Shown here: piece by piece, positions 21,180 through 32,606 of the stretch | Position numbering within the stretch: position 1 is the first letter of the stretch | Layout of the letters: each line of letters starts with the position of its first letter | NCBI GenBank assembly: GCA_037355855.1 | Contig: CM074760.1 | Coordinates: 2,038,501-2,102,500 of the forward strand | Length of the DNA: 64,000 nucleotides | Direction of reading: 5' to 3' | From: Pseudo-nitzschia pungens | Taxonomy: Eukaryota; Bacillariophyta; Bacillariophyceae; Bacillariales; Bacillariaceae | Position numbers and translations under genes: made by a program | The notes under the pieces: model-generated | What the model was told of the DNA's origin: nothing | The model's database searches: none | What the model saw: only the letters and a program-made list of their open reading frames with translations

Positions 21180-22757
21180 TTAAGCATGAGCAAGTAATTT
21201 CTCGGAACTCTTCTGTGATATATCCGGCAATTCTGACATCTCTTCCGAAACCCTGTGTTGAAAGTCTGTACATTGTTCGCCCACGATTTCATTTCCTTGT
21301 TGCTCGACAGTCTCGTTTTCAGTATTCTGCGAGGTACTGGCGGTGTTGTCGCTGATAGATAGACCCTCGAGCTCTTTCAGGAGTTCGTCTTCCTCGTCCT
21401 TGCCCATAGTATCGACGTTTCCACCTAGCGATGAGAGCGCGTTGGTAACATCCTGCAAATCATCCAATTCCGACTGCAAGTCATCCATAGTTTGATCGAC
21501 TTCTTCGAGAGGTGTTTCTTCCCTTAGTTGCTTCAGCAGCTTTGCAGAGTTGGCCATGATATCCACCATTGATCTATTCGATTGAGCACTTTCGATTGCA
21601 TTTTTCGTTTGTAACAATTGGATTTGCAACCTAGAATCCGAATCGATACGTTGTTGGATGACTCTTCGTTTCGCAAGCTGGATCGTAGCTAGTTTGATTT
21701 GGTTTTGTTTTTTGTATCCTAGTGCTTTTTTGGTGCACAACGCAGCCTGTTCCGACCAGTCTTCGAGATTTTTCTCGATTTGTGCTTCAGCTCTTTCAAT
21801 ATCCCATAGCGATACCGGTATACGCAAATGTTCGGGAATGCAATCATCGGCATTTCCATCTCTTATCTTCATCGTCGTAGAAGAGAGCACTAACACGTCC
21901 AAGCCCTTCTGGCTCTGGTTTTGTCTTTGAATGACATGAGCTTGGTTCAAACGAACTAAGACTTGTAGCAAAAATTCGTTATCGTGAACCGATAACTGAT
22001 AATTTTTGTCCGTGTGGTGTTTGGAAACAGCGGATTGAGCCCAAGCGTTCCATTCCGACAATCCCATGACATGGGGCATATCGGAAGCAATATGTCCAAT
22101 TTCGTTTTCTAGGCACTGGATTGCGGCTTCCGTTGCGGCCAGATTCACTATCGGAATATTCAATCCAAGAATAGTATTGGACAGAGATGATGACGAGTGT
22201 CCTGTGTCACCGTCGTCGTCAACCAATGCATCGTCGCCGTCTTGGATCCATTCATCAACATCGTCATCGGGATCTCTGATCAACGACGCAACTGCCGATA
22301 CAACTTTCAAAGGGCTCATTAGCCACGACGAAGCAGATGCCAGTTTCTGGGGAGTTGTGGGGGTGGCCGTACTGCTCAGATTGGAACTATTTCCGCGTTT
22401 GGAACTCAGAAATTCGGCAACTTCGTTCGCCTCGATCAAGACATTGGCGTTATTCCTTCGCGGCAATTCCCACGGTATCGCCTGGTTTTCCTTGCAGGTC
22501 TCTGTCAAAACTTGTTGGATTGTTGCTTTGAGCGTCCCGTGCTTCGAGCAGTAAAGATTATGGGCCTCGCTCCATGACGTTGACGGTGCTGGTATTGTGT
22601 CTGCAGGTACTGCAGACAAAGACCCGGTTTTATTTTTAGTTGTCGTCAAGTTCACATCCTCATCAGCTGTTTCCAGAGTATTTGTATTCTCGTCATTGCA
22701 TTCGTTTTCGATGTCTTCGTTGTCAACATTCGACGACGACGAAAAATAAGAAAACAT
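21180..22757 (-). CDS. CHMP7: ESCRT-III component CHMP7-like (SNF7 family)
   Basis: Intronless 525-residue protein, ATG at 22757. The second half is a SNF7 core: an amphipathic, charged helical hairpin (IEKNLEDWSEQAALCTKKAL, YKKQNQIKLATIQLAKRR) followed by helices with MVDIMANSAKLLKQLREETP and VDQTMDDLQSELDDLQDV, and an acidic tail (EEDELLKELEGLS) that looks like a MIT-interacting motif. The N-terminal half contains a winged-helix-like section (SVHDNEFLLQVLVRLNQAHV) as in CHMP7, which starts ESCRT-III assembly at the nuclear envelope and endosomes. Length is near that of human CHMP7 (453). It is convergent with the glutaredoxin-like gene, 150 bp away. Confidence 0.88.
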   Translation of the reverse strand: MFSYFSSSSNVDNEDIENECNDENTNTLETADEDVNLTTTKNKTGSLSAVPADTIPAPSTSWSEAHNLYCSKHGTLKATIQQVLTETCKENQAIPWELPRRNNANVLIEANEVAEFLSSKRGNSSNLSSTATPTTPQKLASASSWLMSPLKVVSAVASLIRDPDDDVDEWIQDGDDALVDDDGDTGHSSSSLSNTILGLNIPIVNLAATEAAIQCLENEIGHIASDMPHVMGLSEWNAWAQSAVSKHHTDKNYQLSVHDNEFLLQVLVRLNQAHVIQRQNQSQKGLDVLVLSSTTMKIRDGNADDCIPEHLRIPVSLWDIERAEAQIEKNLEDWSEQAALCTKKALGYKKQNQIKLATIQLAKRRVIQQRIDSDSRLQIQLLQTKNAIESAQSNRSMVDIMANSAKLLKQLREETPLEEVDQTMDDLQSELDDLQDVTNALSSLGGNVDTMGKDEEDELLKELEGLSISDNTASTSQNTENETVEQQGNEIVGEQCTDFQHRVSEEMSELPDISQKSSEKLLAHA

Positions 22758-23626
22758 TATCCACTGAACGTTTCCTTCCGTTCTGTTAATACTTTCGGGT
22801 CGGGGTGGTTTGCGTCGTTACTTGTGTCGTATAATACACTGTTATCTTTGCTTCGTTTGTTCCTTCGAATTTTGGGTTTCCGCAAACATTCAGCGCCGTT
22901 CACCATTTCAAAAAGCGACAAGCATCTCTTGTCGACAGTGTCTTTCCTGTCTCGAACGAACGAAGACCAGGCTGCAGGAGAGCCAAGACGCAATAATGAA
23001 AAAGAATGAATCAATCAGGAAGGTGCCTCGTTTGAAAAAGGGCTAGAATACACGCACGGGTACAAGTACAAGTACAGGTGTGTTGCGTACTGTAGGTTTG
23101 AAAGTGTTCGAACGCGCGCAAGCGTGGTTTTCGATGGTCCGAGCGCCAACTCCCGTCGATCCCGTGACCATCTGGAGAGACGATGCCACGAACCAATTGG
23201 GACGGTCCATTCAGAAATCTTTCCGTGCACGCGACGACGGCGCGCCCAGATCTAGGAAGCGCAAGCTTCAAGCCCGATTGACACAAGAATCAATCAACAA
23301 AATCATTCCAATCACGACAATTTTCCGTCCTTCTGATTTCGTTCTTCGTTCGAGAATCGAGAATCCTCGTCGTCGTTCGACAGAATGAATGAATCCATTC
23401 CGCGACCGCGAATTGTATCCGTCGAGGACGTGACGATGTTGCGTGCAACCCTTCGAACACAAAGAAATCACATTTGATTCATCGTCGACATACCATACCA
23501 TACCATACCATACCACACCGTATCGAATCGAATCACAGCAGCATACTCTGTAAGTTTGAGAGAATCGATCCTACCACTCGAAAGAAAAAATAGAGTCGAA
23601 TCGACGAAAAAAATAGACGTCTCGAG
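22758..23626. other. Divergent spacer, CHMP7 to ChaN-methyltransferase
   Basis: About 870 bp with no supported gene. A short CATAC pentamer array (ATACCATACCATACC) lies at 23491-23516. It should contain both promoters. Confidence 0.4.
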
Positions 23627-25553
23627 ATGACGACGAATTGTGGCCGCCAGAGCTTTATGCAGCACATATGGCACCGTTTGGTGGGAATTCGTGGTGCAGG
23701 AAGCATCTTTCCCGATCCACGGTCGAGTCTGGAAGAGCCAACGCAGCCGAAACGCCCAAACTTTGGGAAAATATCCAAGCATCCATCCAAGGACATTGCC
23801 CACCACAAACTCGTTTTCATGGGCGAAATACATTCGATGCCTCCGATTAATTTCGTTTCAGAGAGAGATCCAAGCAGAAATGAGCAAACAGGCCGACAAG
23901 CTCCACGTCATTCTGGAGCATTTTAGCTTTGATCTCCAAGAACTGCTGGATCGATACATGGAGGACGAAATCGACTTTGAACAACTCGTCGATGAGTACT
24001 ATTCTCTGGGGGAGGAGGGCCACCACCTGGAACCCTATCGCGATCTGCTGGAAGATGCAAAACACCAGGGAGTTCATCTGCACGCCGGTTTCTTGCCGCG
24101 AAAGTACGCAAGGATGTTAATGAAGGACGGAGAGAAACCTGCTCTGGAAGCCGCATCGAAATGGCTGCCGAAGGATGTCAATCTGGATAGTTCCGAGTTT
24201 CATTACAACGTTTTTGAATCCTTGTTGAGCGGGAGGTCAATCTACGACAAGGAATCTTGTGATTCCCATGACGACAACCATCACGAAAGCGACGAGGAGA
24301 GCAAAGCCGATGAACCCTCGGAACAATTTCGAAACATCTTCAGGGCACAGGTGTTGAAGGACGAGGCAATGGCACACCGGGTTACGGCATTGATTAAGCA
24401 AAAAAAGGATGCAACAGAGTCTGCGAACGAAAAGTTTCTGGTTATTGCGGGAAACGGTCACCTCTTGCACTATTGCGGAGTCCCCGAGAGAGTCCTGAGA
24501 GAAAATCCCGAAATAGCTGCCGATACCTGTTTGGTGATCAGCGAGAACACGACGTCGGATTCACTCGTAGGCAAGAGAAACAGGGAGGACGAAAACGATG
24601 CCGACGAGTGCCAAGTGGATGACTGCGTTGGCAAAGAGAAGAGCAATGTATTAGCCTTTCTCCAATCTAGATTTGGTAGGGAGGGATCCAACCCAGCCGA
24701 TTTCATGTACTTTTACGAAATTCCGGAAGAAATAATCAGAGAATGGGACGTCAAAGAAGAAACTAAAAATGCATACGACAAGGTTGGGGATACGGCTGAT
24801 TTGCCTGGAAACAGTTTGAAGGCTGCTTGGATCATGCATAGTCTGGGGTACTCCGAAGAAGAATTCGATGCGGCAGGCCCGGACGTGTACAATTTCCAGG
24901 GCGTAGGGAATCCGCATTTGCACGCAAACATTCAAAAGGGCGAAACGGTGCTAGATGTCGGCAGTGGACTCGGGATTGACTCTACCATTGCGTGTCATGC
25001 GACGGGTCCAGGGGGACTCGTTATCGGCATTGATATCAGTGAAAACGAAACCAAGCATGCGTTGAAGCGAGCAAGAGAACAAAATCTGAATGCTCACTTC
25101 ATGGTAGCCGATATGGAGAACATGTCTCAGAAAATCCCGAGCAACTCTATTGATGTTGTAATCTCGAATGGGGCGTTTTGCTTGGCTCCGAACAAGGAAA
25201 AGGCATTTCGAGAGCTCTACCGTGTCCTCAAACCCGGGGGACGCATTTCAATCTGCACAACGACTACACAAGAAGCAAATCTCGAGCACGGGGTCTCGTG
25301 GCCCTTGTGCATGAAAATGTTTATACCCAAAGACGATCTCAAGCCCCTGTGCGAAAAAATCGGATTCCAGAATGTTCTCATCGACGATTCCAACAGTGAG
25401 ATGAGCATGGAAATACCTGACGAAGTTTGGCAGGAATCGAATCCTGGAAGAAGCAAGGTTCATGTTGGAGGAGCTGAATTCGATCATTTGGATGATTTTG
25501 ATATGGATGCCATTTGCGCACGGGTTTGTGTAGTGGCAAGAAAGCCATTATAA
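23627..25553 (+). CDS. ChaN-like domain fused to ArsM-like SAM methyltransferase (frame break near N-terminus)
   Basis: Two domains in one gene of about 640 residues. The first ~300 residues match the ChaN/DUF399 heme-binding family: HHKLVFMGEIHSMPPI, ILEHFSFDLQELLDRYMEDE, LHAGFLPRKYARML and FLVIAGNGHLLHYCGVPERV. The C-terminal ~250 are a class I methyltransferase close to ArsM/UbiE types: GVGNPHLHANIQ, VLDVGSGLGIDS (SAM loop), GIDISENE, VVISNGAFCLAPNKEKAF and YRVLKPGGRI. The start (MTTNCGRQSF) and GEIH motif are in one frame; from about 23850 on the protein is in the +1 frame, with no GT for an intron between. Either one extra base or a real shift explains this. Arsenic or another substrate is not proven. 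Confidence 0.8.
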
Positions 25554-26520
25554 TCTGGGTTGCGAGTTCTCTCCTGTGTACTAAAATACAAGTATTCGTA
25601 GTAGAAGGAAGGAAGACAAATGAATAGATGAACGATACTTCAATAATACAAAGATGGGATTCATTCTGTAGCTCAGTCATTTCTTCAGCATTGCACTGCT
25701 AGAAGTTAGTAATAAAGCACCAAAGTGCGTTCCTTTTCTTATTACCAGCAGCACAACAAATTGACGACGAGGGTTCTCTCCCGCAGCAGTGTCTTAGTGT
25801 CGTAGAGAAAGTTTCTTCGATTTACATGATCCACGGAGTAGAATGGTCATTTTAACGAAATACGAAGTGGTATCATACTTCTTTTACTACTACTATTCAA
25901 GACCACGAGAAAAGGTTTGTGCTTCTGTAGTTCATCATAACTCAGAACAAAAGTGATAAAAAAAACTACGTACTAGGTGATAATACAACTACGAACTAAC
26001 CTTCTACTATAATAATAAATTACCGTAATTCTGTACGGTAAACCTTACTGGTAGCAATAGAACAGCAGGAGTTTTCATTTTTTTATTTTCAGTAAACAAA
26101 ACAAGTTCATACAATTATTTTTTCATACCGGTAAGGTTTACCTCGGTGGGAATGACAAGAGAATACCGGTACGAGTAAGCTTACTTCGTATTCATTACGT
26201 CCTTCTGCGGTACGGTAAGGTACTTGCGTGTACAGTATGTTCGATTTACGTCTTTCGTTCCTCTTACACCTGTCAGAGATGCAACCGTTTCAACACTCAC
26301 CGATCTTTTTCAGATTTTTGACGGGGCTCAAAGAGATTGCGTCCACACGTACAAACGTTCAGGTAGATGCACGTACCGTACTTTCCCGTTCCATCAACAT
26401 TGTGCACAAGATTACTGTGCGATCATCGAAAGGAGCAAAACTTGACACAAATTCTTACCGTAGGAGAACGAATACCACAAGTTCTATTAGATGTTATTTC
26501 AATTCAATCGGAAAGGAAAG
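25554..26520. other. Spacer with recurrent GTAAG/CTTAC motifs
   Basis: AT-rich, no supported gene. Contains many short strings of the type ACGGTAAACCTTACTGGTAG, TACCGGTAAGGTTTACC and ACGGTAAGG between about 26020 and 26220, the same vocabulary found in other spacers of this window. Confidence 0.4.
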
Positions 26521-27420
26521 ATGTTGAAACTTGCCTCTGCTCTACTCATAGCATTTTCCTCCGAAAGAGTCACCAATGCGTTTGAATCTCCCATACAATC
26601 AGAATTCATTAGAGTTCGGGGGCATCACTGCGGATCGACCATTCGTTCTGGTGTGATAACGCTGGGAGCAACCGAAATGGCCGCTTCTTCTGCAGAAACA
26701 ATTGAGGAGCTCAAATCGCGGATTGACGTGGAGATAAAATCAACCAAGCGCGGACTATCTGCTTCACCTGAAGAAAGGACAAAAATCGATTCCCTTGTTC
26801 AATCACTCGAAGCACTCTGTCCCTACGAAGAACCTGCCCGCATGCCCGATATGGCGGGAAAGTGGATTGTAGAATACACCACGGCACCACCACCCTCCAA
26901 TGGAAAGCTCGGTCCATTTACAGGGATAGCACGACAGATTATTGATTTAGACAATGGAACATATGTGAATTATCTAAGTGTACCGGGGGAAATCGAAAAG
27001 GAATTTTTGAGTGCGAAACTTGAAGCTACTTTTGAGGAATGGGACGGAACACTATTGAAGGATGATCGCGAAAAGAAAAGTAATGGTGAATATCCTGATG
27101 ACGATGGTGATAATGATGATCCTGTCTCAAATGAACCACCAGCGACCAGCAACTGGTTTGAATCTTCAATAAACTCGATTTTTCGAACACAAAAAAACAA
27201 AAAAGTAGCAACCGACTATGGTGCTGACAGCTGGAAAGTTGACTTCAAAACATTGACAATCAAACTTTTTGGATTCACTTTGCTCCAAAAATCATTCGAC
27301 GAGGGAACGTCGAGGGTGTGGAAAATGTCGTACTTGGATGATAATGGAACCCGAATAGTCAGAGCTGGTAGAACAGGGAAAGACGAGGATGCTATGCTGT
27401 TTTACATGAAAAGGGAATAA
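26521..27420 (+). CDS. Plastid lipid-associated PAP/fibrillin protein
   Basis: Intronless; start chosen at the ATG at 26521 (MLKLASALLIAFSSERVTNA), which gives a clean signal peptide ending NA|FES. Ala-Phe at the cleavage site is the signature of bipartite plastid presequences in diatoms. Mature part about 275 residues. PAP/fibrillin features: helix with IEELKSRIDVEI, then VQSLEALCPYEEP, MAGKWIVEYTTAPPP, and the C-terminal VWKMSYLDDNGTRIVRAGRT lipocalin-like strand pair. An acidic Asp/Asn-rich insertion (around DDDGDNDDP) precedes the C-terminal half. Fibrillins bind lipids in plastoglobules and thylakoids. An in-frame ATG 30 bp upstream is possible but would spoil the signal peptide. Confidence 0.85.
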   Translation: MLKLASALLIAFSSERVTNAFESPIQSEFIRVRGHHCGSTIRSGVITLGATEMAASSAETIEELKSRIDVEIKSTKRGLSASPEERTKIDSLVQSLEALCPYEEPARMPDMAGKWIVEYTTAPPPSNGKLGPFTGIARQIIDLDNGTYVNYLSVPGEIEKEFLSAKLEATFEEWDGTLLKDDREKKSNGEYPDDDGDNDDPVSNEPPATSNWFESSINSIFRTQKNKKVATDYGADSWKVDFKTLTIKLFGFTLLQKSFDEGTSRVWKMSYLDDNGTRIVRAGRTGKDEDAMLFYMKRE

Positions 27421-27541
27421 AACGTCAGACAACTACTGCGATTGCTCATTACTTTTGTTTATCGAGGTTTTAGAGGATAAAACGTCAGACAACTAAGGTT
27501 ACTGCGATTGCTCATTACTATTGTTCATCGAGGTTTTAGAG
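27418..27541. repeat. Tandem duplication of ~60 bp in the 3' flank of the fibrillin gene
   Basis: Two nearly identical copies starting TAAAACGTCAGACAACTA and ending ATCGAGGTTTTAGAGG, at about 27419-27476 and 27479-27541. The first copy begins at the stop codon of the fibrillin gene. The second has a 5-bp insertion (AGGTT). Confidence 0.9.
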
Positions 27542-29811
27542 GAAACGACTCTCCTGGTTCGTGGTCTGGTTCACGTCCTTCTTGTATTGACGCCTGAGCA
27601 TAAAATATTGTTATAGTTCTCTTGCGATGCTCTGGTTGCACTTTGGTCGCCCGTAACTCGCATTTGTTTACAAAATACTTTCGCAGTCCAATTTTACAAG
27701 GTAGTCGATGAGTAGCCATACCAAGATGTATGTGCATTCATCAAAAAATTCTCCACCGGCATTCTATAGGTACAGATAGGACTCAAAGGGCACCCTTGGG
27801 GATGCTTCTGAATACTCATTTTCAATGTTTTAACAAAAACAATTGAAATTGGCTTTTTTGCGTTGTCTAGGTGAGAAGTCAATGGACTTGATTTGTAAGG
27901 CAGAAGGTCTGAGCTCAATCTTTGTAAGTAAGGCAACATCGTATTTGATTCTGCTTCCAGGTCACATTCTTTGTGGCATGTCACCTTTTCAACATGTTCT
28001 AGTACTGTAATTTTCAATCCAGTCATGACAAGATAGTGTTCTTCACACTTCATTGCACGACCTAGGCAACTCCAGAGTTTTCAGCTCTCAGCAACCCCCA
28101 TTAAGCAGGCAGCAAATGACAACAGATCACGATGTTGGTGCCTTTCAGTTGAGGTGTGTGCAATGCTAGTATTCTAAAAAAAAAATGGTGTACTAAACAT
28201 GCTGCTAACCTCCACCACATCACGAATCGAAGTGATTTGTAATTGTAAGTAGTAATAGTCATAATTTACAACTGCTGCCTATCAGTAAATAAACTACTAG
28301 TACAAGTACTAATAGAACTAGCACAATACCAGCCACACCAACAACACTACTACTACTACCTGCTAGTATCTACTACTATTTGACTGAGAGCAGCGACTAG
28401 GTAATTACGAAGGCTACTATTTCTTCAATCAGAACTGCTTTTACTGTGCAGGGCAGAAGTTTTCAGAGAGGAACCAACAATACCGTACAATCTTACCTCA
28501 GCAGGATATCTGCTGCTGTCGATAGGTCAAATCTCAACGATACATCAAAATACCGTATTTTGAACTGCTGATGACTAAGGATTCAGCAGATGAACACTTT
28601 TTGTATTATCGATAATCTTACCATATCGGTAAGGTTACGGTAAGATCTTAACCTTGTTACGGAACATGCAGTAATTTTTCTTATTACTTCGTATTATTTT
28701 GAGAACACTTGCACACCAGCGTGGACACCAGACCCACGTGTACTGGTAAGTAAACCTTACCGTGTGTCACGAGATTTTTTATGGTTTTGTTCGTCCTGGA
28801 GAAGTCGTTAGTTCCAATCTCCGTCGATACACAAAAATTCAGTATCGCCCTTTTAGAGTATGAGCTTGATTTGAATTGTCTCTTCAGAAGGCCTATGGAA
28901 AAAGACTTCTAATATTCTCAACTAACAGTATGGAATGTAAAAAGTACTCTTATCCAAAGGCATCGTTTGAAGGTTGATGTCGATGTCACCCATCTAAAAA
29001 ATAGAATTGTCCAATGAAACCTAATCTTTTGGGTGAGTTCTCTCGAGTCCCGCAGCACTTTGAATTTTGTGTCAGCTTTGTCATCAAAAATGACAGGAAA
29101 GAACAATTATGAATTGATTCGTTGTCCGCACACCGGCCAATCGTAAAACTCTTGTTGGACTTAACAAACCATAAAATTTTTAATTAAGAAAGCCACTTGA
29201 ACTACGTGTTTCGCAATCAGCAAATCGTTTCATCGTGTTTAGGCTTTTCTGTCTTTCAATAATTGAATTTGTTTTAGTTTTGTTCCATTATCAACGTCAT
29301 TCCATGCCAGCATGATGGACACTCCGTAGTAGTGTTCCTGAAATTGAGTGAAAGCGTTTTGAAAGACTTCCGCTTCATTTTGTAACAATACACTGCTCAG
29401 GAGTTTTGTGAGGTATCGCTCATTATTTACGGTTTGGCATTTGGTGGATTAATCCTTGATTGCGTCCGTAGAACAGACATGGCTCCATCAACGAATCAGC
29501 TTTCTTCAAATTTACCGATGAACAGAAAAACAAGAGTAGATAAATAATACATAGCACCAAAACTCTTCGATGCAGCACGCACCTGTTGACGTTGCACCGA
29601 ATTTTCATGTACCTTGTCGGTACTTCTCGTCCACCGTTCAGCACAGTAAGGTTATCCGTCTCTCACAAGGACATGGGCAGAACACAACTCAACTGTCTCT
29701 CTGTTGCAGCAGTGCCCCTTGTCCAGCGTTGCGACACAAGGCATCCGTTCCAAATTATTTTTGCAAGTGCACTCCATAACATTGAAGGAAACACTATTAT
29801 CATCAGTGACA
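27542..29811. other. Long spacer with an unsupported minus-strand frame
   Basis: A 119-codon minus-strand frame at 27694-28053 starts with ATG (MKCEEHYLVMTGLK) but has no recognisable domain. It contains CPLSP, too short to support a reverse transcriptase origin. The rest is AT-rich with ACTAGTAC and CTACTACT strings near 28300-28380. No other gene seen. Confidence 0.3.
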
Positions 29812-30660
29812 ATGACGGCTGCAAGTAAACGACCCAATCCTGTGAAAGCTAAGAAGACTACAGTGACGGCAAAAGTTACGACCCCGAAAACAGCATCTTC
29901 GGGTATCAAACATCAGGTCATTTTGCCGAAATCTTCAAGTGTAATGCCTTCAACGACTGCTTCTATTTCAAACACCGCGATTGGCAAACCTACCACCTCA
30001 CCTCAGCCTCTGAATCCTAGTAGGAGCTTCGCATCCAATGGAGCTGTTGCCATTGTTACTAATTGCTCATCATCTCCTGTGAAGTCCACTGGTCGAGTCT
30101 CGAAGAAAAACGGCGTCTGGTACCTAGGAGGCAATCACGTTGTGAAGCTCCTCACTAGTGTCGATGGCGATCTGGATCACTCTGTTCTATCAAAGCTGGC
30201 AGCTGTACCGACAGTTGTTGGTGAGCTGGCTCTCTCGGTTGAGTCATTAGTTTCCGACGATTTTACCGTTGGTGGGTTCGAGAACGATCTCCTTGCCAAG
30301 ATCGCTTCCAATACATTGACAGCGAAGAGAGGGATCATGGCCGCAAAAGCAGCAGCAGCCAATGCCACAAAGCAACCAACTTGCACTACTCCGCCTCCGA
30401 CTATCACCATTGCACAAACAAGTGCAGCAACCGCTTCATCCACGAATACAAACATGAACACGAGTTCATCTTCGGCATCAGAACAAGTACCAAACCCTTT
30501 GCTTGCGAACTACCAACCGGTGCCAAACCCTCTTGCTATTCGGATCACACCTCCGGCATCTCCACACACGACCACCAGTATCACAGAACAAAAAGTAACA
30601 ACCACTAACAGTCCAAAGACAATCCGGGCAGAAGGTTTGTCATTGATCCACGCCAGGTGA
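29812..30660 (+). CDS. Unknown Ser/Thr/Pro-rich protein
   Basis: Intronless 282-residue frame; start taken at MTAASKRPNPVKAKKTTV, which follows AAAATG-poor but plausible context (GACAATG). An earlier TTG-led extension lacks ATG. The N-terminal ~100 residues are basic and Ser/Thr-rich. A folded-looking core lies at about 105-185 (NGVWYLGGNHVVKLLTSVDG, LSKLAAVPTVVGELALSVES). The C-terminal third is low-complexity with a short duplicated motif (QVPNPLLANY / PVPNPLAIR). No family recognised. Codon use and length suggest a real gene. Confidence 0.5.
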   Translation: MTAASKRPNPVKAKKTTVTAKVTTPKTASSGIKHQVILPKSSSVMPSTTASISNTAIGKPTTSPQPLNPSRSFASNGAVAIVTNCSSSPVKSTGRVSKKNGVWYLGGNHVVKLLTSVDGDLDHSVLSKLAAVPTVVGELALSVESLVSDDFTVGGFENDLLAKIASNTLTAKRGIMAAKAAAANATKQPTCTTPPPTITIAQTSAATASSTNTNMNTSSSSASEQVPNPLLANYQPVPNPLAIRITPPASPHTTTSITEQKVTTTNSPKTIRAEGLSLIHAR

Positions 30661-32606
30661 TGGATTCCTGCTGTAATCAACATCATGACTTACATTGACT
30701 GCAACGAAGCGATCGAGCGATATGATTGCGAATATATGCTGTATCTACATATTGATCAACCACTTTAAAAACAGAAGAATACAGTTGTCTTTTTCATAAG
30801 ATTCGAAAGGAAACGCTCACAAGGAATGAAAACAATCAATCCGTTGGCCACAGAAACCGTATCCAAGTAATTTTCACAAAAAAATAATAGACTTGAAGGC
30901 GTGCAGCATCCATAGATCGGACGATCGAGGAAAAAAGTCAATTCAGAGGGAAAGAATTACAAGCGGACGGAGGAAGCAATTTTTAAGTCTCATGCGATTT
31001 TGAAGATATTCATTTTTACTATCTGAACAAGATGTATTTTAGTTAACAGATTTCACTCCTAATGGTACAGACTTCGTTTCGTTAGTATTGTCTGGCAATC
31101 TTAGTCCTATCCACTTTGTTGGCTTGTGGCGTATTGGATGGAGGCCAGAAGTACCGGTATCACATCATGTTGTGAAAGGTCGACGGTTATCGGAGACTCC
31201 CATGGTTGGTTTTGGATCGGCACCAGCACCAAACCGTCGGGAATACCGTAGAGAACCGCGGGTCTTTCTCTGAACCATCAATCAGGATGATTATTCGGAA
31301 CATGCGGAAAGACGTCACCCGAATAAATAATGACCTAAAAAATAGAAGAATTCAAAATTATTTGCGCGCAAACTGTAACAAAACGTTTCTTCAAGTCCAA
31401 GAAAGGATTCTGAAAATCGAGACAATGCGCTTTCGATGCGACCAATCGGGCATGAGGAATGTTTCTCACGATGGATATGCGGATGTGATTCATTGGCACA
31501 ATTCTGTTGACACCATCTACCGGTATTTGCGGATGGGATTGATCGGTTTGACACCATGAAGCTGCCAAACAAATCGTGACCACGAAAAATACATTTTCCA
31601 GCGGTGGCAGCCACAAAAAATGTTAGAGAACTGCAAGAACATTGAATGATTGATGTGGTTGCCGTAGCCTTACAATAATATATAATGGAAGTAATAAATG
31701 AAGTAATAGGAAGTGGTGGTTATCGCCAATTCTGACCTTCGCTTTGGTTACGGCCACGCCATTGCCCACAGCTGAGGCGAAAACCACAGCGGAGAGCCAA
31801 AGTCGATAGCCAAAACCGTAAACGGCCGCCGCATCGGTAGCCAACGACGAGCATTAATGCAATGCCACGACTTACCGGATTTGTAAGAACAACTGATGCA
31901 ACAGGAGAAAAAAGTAAAAACGTGGCTGGTCACATCTTCAAGCTTCCACTGTGATTCCGAAACTAACGGATGTAAATGATGACAGCGCTGCTTGTCGAGA
32001 AAGGAGATCTATTGTCGAAACGACAAGGATAGTACGGCCTTCTATCGACTCTTCCATCAAACGTCAATATCACTTGTGAAAATCCGAATAAGTGACGGCA
32101 ATCACCATAATTTAAAACTATATCTCTCCCAGAGAATACTGTTGCGTTCGTATTCGTCAGAACCTATTCGATCCGAGAACACACTAGAGCTTCTTTAGGT
32201 CAATCGATCGATGGGTTCAACTCAATTGCGTCAAAGACTCAGCAAGCATTCGAAGTGTCGCCGAAAAAAGTCGTTGCTGAAGGTTTGCGACAAATTATGA
32301 GTCCGTACTTTTGGTGACAGAATGTGCAGAGACATGCATCTTTAACCAATCCGTGGTTCAAGTTACACCACCACGGAACATCGCATCCACATATATATGA
32401 TCTGACCATTGATGTTGTGGAAGAGATCAAGCTATGGCGGGGGCAATTTTCTTTATTGAAAGTAACGAACAAAATTCAAATTTTATTTTTGGAATGTCGT
32501 CAAGTCTAGATTGTGCGTTAATTTTGATGAACAGATTCATTACGTGTTCTATTGATTTATTATGCGATGTATCATCTGTTTTGTAGAAACGAACATTAGG
32601 TGCCGA
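30661..32606. other. Spacer without a supported gene
   Basis: Nearly 2 kb. Short frames such as 31206-31559 (+) and 31623-31844 (-) have no recognisable motif. I see no RNA gene. Confidence 0.35.

Noticed and set aside
27694..28053. Reverse-transcriptase remnant suggested by QGCPLSP in a minus-strand frame
   Set aside because: Only seven residues match; no catalytic YxDD box or other RT motif nearby.
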